Source of the DNA: Stieleria varia
GTDB taxonomy: Bacteria > Planctomycetota > Planctomycetia > Pirellulales > Pirellulaceae
Direction: 5' to 3'
Assembly (NCBI RefSeq): GCF_038443385.1
Contig: NZ_CP151726.1
Span: forward strand, 2,418,001 to 2,482,000
Length of the DNA stretch: 64,000 nt
Part shown: positions 1 through 7,262 of the stretch, in pieces
How the letters are laid out: each line of letters begins with the position of its first letter
Numbering within the stretch: position 1 is the first letter of the stretch
Made by a program: the position numbers and the translations under genes
The notes under the pieces: model-generated
Databases searched by the model: none
What the model saw: only the letters and a program-made list of their open reading frames with translations
Told to the model about the DNA's origin: nothing

Positions 1-406
1 GCTAGAATGGGACCGCGTCTCAATAAACCGGTGTTCCTGAAACCGATGCACACGCCGTGTTGCATTGAACAGGAATGCCTGAATCTTAACGCATTCACGC
101 GGGGGCGTGGTGGCTCGTGAATGATCCGGGCTAGCACCCAACAAGCATCTGGTCCAGTGTGCGTTACCCGTGGCCTGACGGCCAGTGGCTCAGGGCGCAT
201 GACACCACCAGACGCATTGGAGACGCGAGAATGCTAAACTGCCGCTCACTTTGGATCGCATCGTCAGTCAATGGTGCAGTGGATTTCGCCAGAAATCCAC
301 TGAGCAACGGAATTCTGGCGAATCCCACTACTGAGTGAACTGCACATGAACCATTCGGGATAGGATTGATCCCCGATATTGCTTGCCCCGAATCCATTTG
401 ATTTGA
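1..406. other. Intergenic region with hairpin repeat, upstream of S8 protease gene
   Basis: No convincing gene lies in these 406 bases. They hold a perfect hairpin at 277-302 (arms CAGTGGATTTC and GAAATCCACTG, loop GCCA). A second, diverged inverted copy of the same word follows at about 308-330 (GGAATTCTGGCGAATCCCAC). A short dyad, CATTCACG (92-99) and CGTGAATG (116-123), lies further upstream. The leftward ORFs that cross this region run antisense into the protease gene and do not look like proteins. Confidence 0.5.
277..330. repeat. Palindromic intergenic repeat (TTCGCCAGAA core)
   Basis: There is an 11-bp perfect inverted repeat around a GCCA loop at 277-302. It is followed by a degenerate copy in the opposite orientation, in which TTCTGGCGAA recurs. 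The arrangement looks like a small dispersed palindromic element rather than an operator of one gene. It lies about 80-130 bp upstream of the protease start, so a regulatory effect on that gene is possible but not shown. Confidence 0.55.
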
Positions 407-3400
407 ATGCCCCAGTCCCGACACTTGCGAACCGTGCTGCGTGGCGAACGCCTGGAGTCGCGACGTCTGCTTGCCGTGGCAGGCAGCGATGTGATGTCCC
501 GGGAACTCGGGCAGGCACCGTTTCTTGACAAGGGTATCCGCTACTACGATCTCGACACCCCCGTCTTGCTGTCCGTGATGCCGAATCGAATGGCGGTTCG
601 ATGGAATGAATCTCCGACAAGCTTGCCGTCGTCGGTGCGCCCTCTGCGAATCGTTGACGGTGACGTCAGAATCTTTGAGTTGCCCGAACCGGTGTCGGTC
701 GGTCCGAATCTGCAAGACTACGTCCGCAGCTTTCCTGGATATGACAGCGAAGTGCCTGTCTTTCACAATCCGGAAACCAATTCAGAAGTTGTCGTTTTCG
801 ACGAAGTCATCGTTGCGTTGAAGGAAGTTGTTGACGCAAGTGATTTCTTTGGCCAGCACGAGTTGGTCCAAAGCTATAAACCGTTGTCGGGAACGTCGGA
901 CCAATTCGTCGTTACCGTTGCGATTGGCGCAGGGATCGACGCGATCATTGCATCCAACACCCTTCGCAACGATGTGGCGGTCAGTTGGGCTGCCCCCAAC
1001 TTTTATCAGTCTTGGCAACGGACCGCGATTCCGAATGATCCACGGTTTGTCAATCAATGGCATGCCGAAAACAACGGTCAAGGCGGCGGTGTTATCGATG
1101 CCGATGTTGACTTGCCCACCGCATGGGACGTCAATTCGGGCGGTTCACCCGACATCGTGATCGGAATCATCGACGATGGAGTGGCAACGGATCATCCAGA
1201 CATTTTGAATCACGCCAATCCGGGCGAGATACCCGGTGACGGAATCGACAACGACGGCAACGGCTGGATCGATGACGTCCATGGATGGAACTTTGTCGCC
1301 GACAACAATCAATCCAGCTACACCCCGGTGGACGACCACGGGACTGCGGTCGCCGGTGTGGCGGCAGGACGCGGAGACAACGGGATCGGCATCGCCGGTG
1401 CGGCCTACCGATCGCCAGTGCTCAGCGCACGCATCTTTGACAATGGCGCGACGGCGAGCGACGCCAACATTGCCGCGGCCATTTATTACATGGCTGGCCG
1501 AACCAGGGACGGCAACGGCACTTGGCGATCAGCCGACATTGTCAACAACTCGTGGAGCGGCGGCAGTCCCAGCACGGTGATCCGTCAAGCGTTGCAATGG
1601 GGAACGACCCAAGGCCGGCTTGGTCAGGGTGCCATGTACCTGTTTGCGACGGGCAACGAGTTCGGCTCTGTCGACTTGCCGGCGTCCTTGTCATCGCTCA
1701 TTCCCGGCGTGGTTTCCGTGGGGGCGACGAACAATTTTGGCGAGCGATCCAACTACAGCAACTCGGGACCGCAAGTCGACTTGGTCGCGCCCAGCAACGA
1801 CACCCGTCCCGGTTATCTTGCCATTGACACGACAGACGTTCCCGGCAGCCAAGGCTATACGAGCAGCGACTACACCGGCACGGGCGGCACTGGATTCGGT
1901 GGAACGTCGGCGGCAACGCCGTTGGCAACCGGGATCGCCGCGTTGGCGATGGCGGAGCTGGCTGAGCAAAACATCGTGCTGTCGCCGGCACAGATGCGTC
2001 AGTGGATGCGGGCGAATACGGATCTGATCGGCGGTTCCTATGCCACCGACTCGGGGCACAACAATGACTTTGGCTACGGTCGAGTGAACGCAGGCAGCCT
2101 GCTACAGTCGATCGGCAAGCCCGAGATCTCCATCGTCACGGACCGTGATGAATTGGTCGATAGCGGCTCCCCGACATTCATAGGTGACGCTGGCGTTGCA
2201 TTAGCCACCTCCAAGACCTTTCGGGTGCGGAATCAGGGGACGTCGCCGTTGGAGTTGACCAGTCTGGAAATCGCCTCGGGACCGTTCACGATTCAGAATG
2301 TTTTTTCGCCATCGACTCTCGATGTGGGCGAATCGGCGACGTTCACGATTCGCTACACAGCGAGCCAGTTGGGCGTGGAGTCTGGGCTAGTCGTTGTCGG
2401 GTCATCGGACGCTGACGAAGCCTTGTTTGAAATCCCTGTGACAGGAAACGGATTGACCCCCGCGATCACCGGCATCGCCTTTGAAGATTTCAACGGTGAT
2501 GGCTTGCGTGGAATCGATGAGCCTGTGATCGACGATCGAGAAGTGTTCTTGGATTGGAATGAAGATGGATCATTGACGCCCGTTGACGCGACATTCACAT
2601 CCACCGGAACGGCTCCGATTCAAGACTTGCAAACCGCTTCGCTGCCCATCGTCGTCAGTGGCGTCCCATCCGCAACGAGCATTGAAGTCACCGTGGACTT
2701 GACGCATACGTATACCGGCGACTTGCACATTTCACTGATCAATCCTGATGGCGATCGTGTCGTGCTGGCCAACCATGTCGGCGAAGATGGCGACCATTTC
2801 ACAGGGACGATCTTTGCTGACGATGCGACGACTCCGATCAGCGCCGGAGCGCCGCCGTTCGTAGGACGTTTTTTGCCCAACGAAGCACTCTCGGGTGCGA
2901 TCAAATCCGATTTGAACGGCACTTGGACGTTAGAAGTACGTGATGATGCTGACATCGACGTCGGGACGTTGCATCAATGGTCGATCCGATTCTTGGGTTC
3001 GGAACCGGTCACCAAAACCAATTCAGCAGGGGTGTACGGTTTTCTGGATTTGACACCGGGAACGTATCACGTCACATCACTTGCTCCCGCCCAGTGGCAG
3101 GCTACTTCGCCGGAGTCGTCGGCAGTGACTCTGCTGATCCCAGGAGACTCTGGCGTTGTAGATTTCGGAACCGCAGTGCGAGATCGTGTTTACGGGCGTG
3201 TGTTTGACGACGCCAACGGCGATGGAGTGCAAGATGCTGGCGATGTCGGCTTGCCAGTTGAGACGGTGTTCCTGGACATCAACGGCAACGGTCTGCCCGA
3301 TGATGGCATCGTCGATCCGCTCGCGGCCGTCGAGCCGGCGGCGTTGACGGACAGCTTTGGAAATTATCAGTTGGATTTGTCCGCCGGTCTGAACGATGTT

Positions 3401-4303
3401 CGTCTCGTCGTGCCCAACGGTCGCAGTCACACCTTGCCCATCGCGGGATTGCACCAGGTGTCAACCGACGGCACAGCCCTGTTTGACAGAGACTTTGGGA
3501 CGGCAATCGCCATCAGCGAGGCTCACATCGTAGACCGCGGCCTGTTTTACGCCGGGGCGACGGGAGTCAACCTGTCGAGCGAGGGTGACGCGGAGGCGGC
3601 ACGCGATCCGGGAAAAATCGCTCTATTGCCGGAGGAAAGCTCCGGATTGCAGCACTACACCAACTACATTCATGGTCTCAACGGATTGTTGTTCGACATC
3701 GAGACGATGCCTGATGGAACGACCGATTCGGATTTAGAAGGTGTGCTGCAATTTGCTGTTTGGGATGGGATTGATCCGTCTGGGTTTCAGCCGATTGATT
3801 CGGCAATCGCATTTGCCGTCGAGTTGGTTACCATGACACCCTTGGCAACTCGCGTGAAGGTAACTTTTCCCAACAACGCCATTGAGAACACTTGGCTACG
3901 GACGACGATTCCCGCCGGGCCCGTCACTGGGCTATCAACCGATGACGTGTTCTACTTTGGCAATGTGATCGGTGACATTGGGATCGGGAACACGGCCACG
4001 CGACTGCGCGTCAATGCGTTGGACACGGTCAGTGTGCGTGCCAACCAATCCTTGTCACTCAACTCCGCAGCCGTCGACAATCCACATGACTTGAACCGAG
4101 ATGGGCGCGTCAACGCTTTGGACACGGTGTACGTGCGAGCCAATCAAGATTTGAGCGGCAGCGTGGCACCGATCACAGCGCCCGCGAAACAGTCACCGCC
4201 AACCAAAACGAACGAGACCCATGCGAACGACAGCTCGATCGAGTCCAACGGCCCAATCGACGCTTACTTTGCAGAGTTAGATCCTCAGCAAATCCAAGAA
4301 TGA
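407..4303 (+). CDS. Secreted kexin-like subtilase (S8) with P-domain and degenerate dockerin, LEPR-XLL type
   Basis: 1298 residues. The leader is short and basic, with LESRRLLA at residues 16-23, the N-terminal signature of giant exported planctomycete proteins. The peptidase S8 domain covers about residues 215-570 and has an intact catalytic triad: Asp256 (GIIDDG), His311 (DDHGTAVAG) and Ser501 (GGTSAATP). After it come a choice-of-anchor-D/ASPM-like beta domain (about 590-685), an SdrD-B-like segment, a proprotein-convertase P-domain (about 735-865, containing HTYTGDLHISLINPDG and GTWTLEVRDDA), further SdrB-like material (DDANGDGVQDAGD), and a C-terminal dockerin-like pair. In that pair RVNALDTVSVRANQ lacks a good calcium loop, while DLNRDGRVNALDTVYVRANQ has one. 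It is probably an extracellular or surface protease. The substrate is unknown. The ATG at 407 is chosen because it places the LESRRLLA motif next to the N-terminus. The next gene follows 30 bp downstream. Confidence 0.9.
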   Translation: MPQSRHLRTVLRGERLESRRLLAVAGSDVMSRELGQAPFLDKGIRYYDLDTPVLLSVMPNRMAVRWNESPTSLPSSVRPLRIVDGDVRIFELPEPVSVGPNLQDYVRSFPGYDSEVPVFHNPETNSEVVVFDEVIVALKEVVDASDFFGQHELVQSYKPLSGTSDQFVVTVAIGAGIDAIIASNTLRNDVAVSWAAPNFYQSWQRTAIPNDPRFVNQWHAENNGQGGGVIDADVDLPTAWDVNSGGSPDIVIGIIDDGVATDHPDILNHANPGEIPGDGIDNDGNGWIDDVHGWNFVADNNQSSYTPVDDHGTAVAGVAAGRGDNGIGIAGAAYRSPVLSARIFDNGATASDANIAAAIYYMAGRTRDGNGTWRSADIVNNSWSGGSPSTVIRQALQWGTTQGRLGQGAMYLFATGNEFGSVDLPASLSSLIPGVVSVGATNNFGERSNYSNSGPQVDLVAPSNDTRPGYLAIDTTDVPGSQGYTSSDYTGTGGTGFGGTSAATPLATGIAALAMAELAEQNIVLSPAQMRQWMRANTDLIGGSYATDSGHNNDFGYGRVNAGSLLQSIGKPEISIVTDRDELVDSGSPTFIGDAGVALATSKTFRVRNQGTSPLELTSLEIASGPFTIQNVFSPSTLDVGESATFTIRYTASQLGVESGLVVVGSSDADEALFEIPVTGNGLTPAITGIAFEDFNGDGLRGIDEPVIDDREVFLDWNEDGSLTPVDATFTSTGTAPIQDLQTASLPIVVSGVPSATSIEVTVDLTHTYTGDLHISLINPDGDRVVLANHVGEDGDHFTGTIFADDATTPISAGAPPFVGRFLPNEALSGAIKSDLNGTWTLEVRDDADIDVGTLHQWSIRFLGSEPVTKTNSAGVYGFLDLTPGTYHVTSLAPAQWQATSPESSAVTLLIPGDSGVVDFGTAVRDRVYGRVFDDANGDGVQDAGDVGLPVETVFLDINGNGLPDDGIVDPLAAVEPAALTDSFGNYQLDLSAGLNDVRLVVPNGRSHTLPIAGLHQVSTDGTALFDRDFGTAIAISEAHIVDRGLFYAGATGVNLSSEGDAEAARDPGKIALLPEESSGLQHYTNYIHGLNGLLFDIETMPDGTTDSDLEGVLQFAVWDGIDPSGFQPIDSAIAFAVELVTMTPLATRVKVTFPNNAIENTWLRTTIPAGPVTGLSTDDVFYFGNVIGDIGIGNTATRLRVNALDTVSVRANQSLSLNSAAVDNPHDLNRDGRVNALDTVYVRANQDLSGSVAPITAPAKQSPPTKTNETHANDSSIESNGPIDAYFAELDPQQIQE

Positions 4304-4333
4304 CAACCCGAATTAGCAGACCCGTTTGATTCC

Positions 4334-4957
4334 ATGATCCGATCTCATTCTCTCCGCCGATTGCCGGTCATTTGCGGATTCGCGTTACTCGCGATGGCTT
4401 CGCTGTCACTGCCCACGGCGGCTCACGCCGCGATCTCGTTGCGATTCAACAGCGTGACGATCAGTGAAGGTACCGCGACGACGCCGATCACGCTGTTGAT
4501 TTCGAGCGCATCGGGCGATGAGGTTTTTGGACTTTCGGCCGACGTACAAGGCCCGGCTGATTTTGAGGCCAGCGGTGACATCGGTTTGACGGGATTCTTT
4601 GCCAGCGGAAATTTGGACCCGTCGTCACAATTCATCCGCGACGCGGGCGACAACACCATTGCATTGTTGAGCTTGGACCTCAATGTTGCGATGGCTGTTC
4701 CCATGTTGGAAACGCCGGCGGCGCGGATCAATCTGGCAACCGGTTCATTGACCGAAGGCGTCTACAACGTGACGCTGAGCAACGTGACGTTTCTGGATCA
4801 GAATGCGATGATCATTCCGGCGATTGTACAGGGAGGTACCATCACAGTGTCTGCGGTACCCGAACCGACTGCTTGCGTGCTCATGTGGGTTGCGATTTGC
4901 GGATGGGCGTTGCCTCGGCGAAGTCGCTCGGTATGCGTTCAGGGCAAAGGAACCTGA
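4334..4957 (+). CDS. PEP-CTERM sorted exported protein, possibly cohesin-like
   Basis: 207 residues. An N-terminal signal peptide with a basic start and hydrophobic core ends near AHAA (residues 30-33). The body is a single beta-rich domain of about 140 residues. The C-terminus carries a PEP-CTERM sorting signal: VPEP, then a hydrophobic helix (ACVLMWVAICGWALP), then RRSR. Such proteins are processed by an exosortase and exported. The beta domain (SVTISEGTATTPITLLISSASGDEVFGLSADV...) has the length and alternating pattern of a cohesin-like fold, which would suit the dockerin-bearing protease encoded just upstream. That link is inference. The stop codon TGA is followed directly by the ATG of the next gene with no gap, so the two are very likely co-transcribed. 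Confidence 0.8.
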   Translation: MIRSHSLRRLPVICGFALLAMASLSLPTAAHAAISLRFNSVTISEGTATTPITLLISSASGDEVFGLSADVQGPADFEASGDIGLTGFFASGNLDPSSQFIRDAGDNTIALLSLDLNVAMAVPMLETPAARINLATGSLTEGVYNVTLSNVTFLDQNAMIIPAIVQGGTITVSAVPEPTACVLMWVAICGWALPRRSRSVCVQGKGT

Positions 4958-5950
4958 ATGGGGGCTTACTTGATCGCGACAGACGAAGCCGGGTATGGGC
5001 CGAAACTTGGTCCCCTGGTGGTGGCGGCAACCGCCTGGCATGTCGATTCGCAGGTTTTGAGTGATTGCACTTTGCAGGGATCATTAGAAGACGCTTTCGC
5101 GTTGCTTCGTCATCCGGTGATGCACCAGGGCGTCAAGTTGGTGATCGATGATTCCAAAGCCGTCTATCGGCCACGCTCCTCCGGACCAGAGGGCGGTTCA
5201 CTGTCCAAGTTGACAGCGGCGGTTGGCATTGCGATGAATTGGGTTTCGGATTCGCCATCGCTTCAAGTCACGCAGTGGATCGACTCAAGTGACAGGCGAG
5301 ATATCGACGCAACGGACTGGCTCGGAGAATCGTGTTTCGAAATGCATGCCGAATCAAGCGTGGCGGTACCCGAACCGTGGCGGACGTCCTCCGTGCGGTT
5401 ATTCAACGTCGCGACTCGTGTGATCACGGCCGGTCGCTTCAATCAAATGATTGCGTCGGGCATGAACAAATCCGACGTGCTTTCGGACGCAACGCTTGGT
5501 CTCGTTCGCCAGCTTTTGCCGAAACAGTCCTCCGAATCTCCGTTGCCTGCAGACGATCCGATCATCGTCTATTGCGATCGTCATGGCGGACGTCGTTACT
5601 ATGCGAGTGTCTTGCAGCACGTCTTTGGCGGTGAGCTTGTCCGTGTAATGTCCGAGTCCAAGCACGTGAGTGCGTACAGTGTTCCCTACCAAGGACGAGA
5701 GTTTCGGATTTGCTTTACCGTCAAAGGAGACCGATTCACGCCGGTCGCCTATTCATCCATGATCGCCAAGTACTTGCGTGAGCGGGCGATGGAGTCCTTC
5801 AACGCCTACTTTGCCGAGTATCACACCGGCAAGCAACCGCTTCTGCCGACTGCCGGCTACCCGGTCGACGCGGATCGATTTTTGGAGGACGTTGCCGCGA
5901 TCATCAAACGGCGAAAGATCAAGCCAGTCGATCTGGTTCGAGTCCGATGA
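4958..5950 (+). CDS. RNase HII-like protein with internal insertion
   Basis: 330 residues. The N-terminus (ATDEAGYGPKLGPLVVAA) matches the first motif of type 2 RNase H, in which DEAG carries two of the metal-binding carboxylates. DDSKAVY (64-70) matches the RNase HII DSK motif. CDRHGG (Asp207) and KGDRFTPVAYSSMIAKYLRERAM (Asp258) match the last two acidic motifs. A complete D9-E10-D207-D258 tetrad can therefore be proposed. Canonical RNase HII is about 200 residues. Here roughly 70-100 extra residues lie between the DSK motif and the third Asp. By family, such an enzyme would cut RNA in RNA-DNA hybrids, but the divergence makes the substrate uncertain. The gene starts on the base after the stop of the PEP-CTERM gene and is followed by palindromic repeats. 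Confidence 0.75.
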   Translation: MGAYLIATDEAGYGPKLGPLVVAATAWHVDSQVLSDCTLQGSLEDAFALLRHPVMHQGVKLVIDDSKAVYRPRSSGPEGGSLSKLTAAVGIAMNWVSDSPSLQVTQWIDSSDRRDIDATDWLGESCFEMHAESSVAVPEPWRTSSVRLFNVATRVITAGRFNQMIASGMNKSDVLSDATLGLVRQLLPKQSSESPLPADDPIIVYCDRHGGRRYYASVLQHVFGGELVRVMSESKHVSAYSVPYQGREFRICFTVKGDRFTPVAYSSMIAKYLRERAMESFNAYFAEYHTGKQPLLPTAGYPVDADRFLEDVAAIIKRRKIKPVDLVRVR

Positions 5951-6240
5951 GCGTCTCCTACGCCTTCGGCTACGGGTCAAACGACGTAAAGACCAGCCCC
6001 CGTTTGACCCGTAGCCGAAGGCGCAGGCGGCAGCGGCGTTTGGTTCTGCGGTGGGCCCCGTTTGGTAGCGACTCCTACGCCTTCGGCTGCGGGTCAAACG
6101 ATGTGAAGCCCAGCCCCCGTTTGACCCGTAGCCGAAGGCGTAGGCGGCAGCGGCGTTTGGTTCTGCGGGGCGACCCGTTTGGTAGCGTCTCCTACGCCTT
6201 CGGCTGCGGGTCAAACGATGTGAAGCCCAGCCCCGTTTTT
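5951..6240. repeat. Tandem palindromic repeat array, 117-bp period (family A)
   Basis: About 2.5 copies of a 117-bp unit lie here; the CTCCTACGCCTTCGGCT word starts at 5955, 6072 and 6189. Each unit holds an arm reading CCTTCGGCT[A/G]CGGGTCAAAC and its inverted counterpart GTTTGACCCGTAGCCGAAGG, so the array can fold into repeated large hairpins. It fills the gap between two convergent gene ends (RNase HII-like and lptB) and may act as a bidirectional terminator. The same core recurs at 20345-20590. The Arg-rich ORFs that cross it (RLTRSRRRRR) are artefacts of the palindrome. Confidence 0.85.
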
Positions 6241-6250
6241 CGTCCACTCG

Positions 6251-7213
6251 CTACACGTCTGTCACTCGGCGGTTGGGTCTTTGAATCGGGCGACGTGGTG
6301 GAGGTGGGTTTTCGGTGTGCTGCGGATCCACGCGCACACCGCCGGGCAATCGCACTTGCACCCGCGGTGAGGGCGGTGGCTGACGCATCGACTGCTGCGG
6401 TGTTGGCGACTGAGGTGCATGGGCACCCGCCGACGCACCGTCGAGGTCGCCCAAGTATTCTTCGCGGACCTTGGGATGCTGTTTGACTTCCTCCGGCGTC
6501 CCATCGATCAACACTTGGCCTTGATAGATCACGTAACAACGATCGACCGTCGCTAAGATTTCTCGGGCGGCATGGTCGGTGATTAAGACGCTGATTCCGC
6601 TGTCACGTAACTGCGTGATGACGCCTTGGATCTGCTGGACCGTGATGGGGTCGATGCCGGCAAAGGGCTCGTCGAGCATCACAATCTTGGGATCGGAAAC
6701 CAGACAACGCGCGATCTCCAAACGTCTGCGTTCGCCACCGCTCAGTCCGCCCGCTTTGTTCTTGCGAATATGCGTGATACTGAATTCCTCCAGCAACTCG
6801 TCCGTTCTGCGTTTTCTTGACTTGCGATCAAAGCCGAGCAGTTCCAACAGCGCCGAGATGTTTTGCTCGACCGTCAACTTTTTGAACACGCTGGGTTCTT
6901 GGGGCAAGTATCCCATTTGTCCGTCACGTGCGCGCCTGAACATGGGCCAGTCCGTGACGTCGCGGCCGCTCAAGTAAACGCGGCCACGATCGGGTTCGAC
7001 CAAACCGCAGATCATACGAAAGCTCGTGGATTTGCCGGCACCATTGGGGCCGAGCAGTCCAACGATTTCGTTTTGACCGACGTGCAAGTTGACACCATCG
7101 ACGACCCGCCGTCGTCCATAGGTCTTTTGCAAATCGACGGCTTCCAGAATCGGCTGATACAACGCCTCGTCGTCGGCAGCCGTTGGCATCAAAAACTGTG
7201 TTACTTTGTTCAT
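6251..7213 (-). CDS. lptB: LPS export ABC transporter ATP-binding protein LptB
   Basis: 320 residues. Residues 1-240 are an ABC ATPase of the LptB type: Walker A GPNGAGKS (55-62), Q-loop in MGYLPQEPSVFKKLTVEQNI, signature LSGGERRRLEIAR, Walker B IVMLDEPFAGIDP, and H-loop ITDHAAREIL. LptB powers extraction of LPS from the inner membrane together with LptF, LptG and LptC. A 70-80 residue tail rich in Pro, Gln and Arg follows the ATPase core and is absent from the usual protein of about 240 residues. The start ATG at 7213 is preceded by AAGGAT at good spacing. The gene lies 49 bp downstream of lepB on the same strand, with a terminator-like palindrome between them. Confidence 0.9.
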   Translation of the reverse strand: MNKVTQFLMPTAADDEALYQPILEAVDLQKTYGRRRVVDGVNLHVGQNEIVGLLGPNGAGKSTSFRMICGLVEPDRGRVYLSGRDVTDWPMFRRARDGQMGYLPQEPSVFKKLTVEQNISALLELLGFDRKSRKRRTDELLEEFSITHIRKNKAGGLSGGERRRLEIARCLVSDPKIVMLDEPFAGIDPITVQQIQGVITQLRDSGISVLITDHAAREILATVDRCYVIYQGQVLIDGTPEEVKQHPKVREEYLGDLDGASAGAHAPQSPTPQQSMRQPPPSPRVQVRLPGGVRVDPQHTENPPPPRRPIQRPNRRVTDV

Positions 7214-7231
7214 TCGAAATCCTTTTCAACG

Positions 7232-7254
7232 AAAAAGGTGTCTGACACCTTTTT
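7232..7254. terminator. Near-perfect palindrome between lepB and lptB
   Basis: An 11-bp arm AAAAAGGTGTC (7232-7242), one central T, and the matching arm GACACCTTTTT (7244-7254). On either strand the stem ends in a T-run, as in a bidirectional intrinsic terminator. It may instead be a copy of a dispersed repeat. It would limit read-through from lepB into lptB. Confidence 0.45.
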
Positions 7255-7262
7255 TACAAAGG

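Noticed and set aside
164-766. 200-codon leftward ORF at the window start
   Set aside because: Most of it is antisense to the protease leader, and the translation shows no protein character.
5753-6486. Overlapping ORFs on both strands rich in RLTRSRRRRR and AFGYGSN
   Set aside because: They are translations of the palindromic repeat array and read through real genes on either side.
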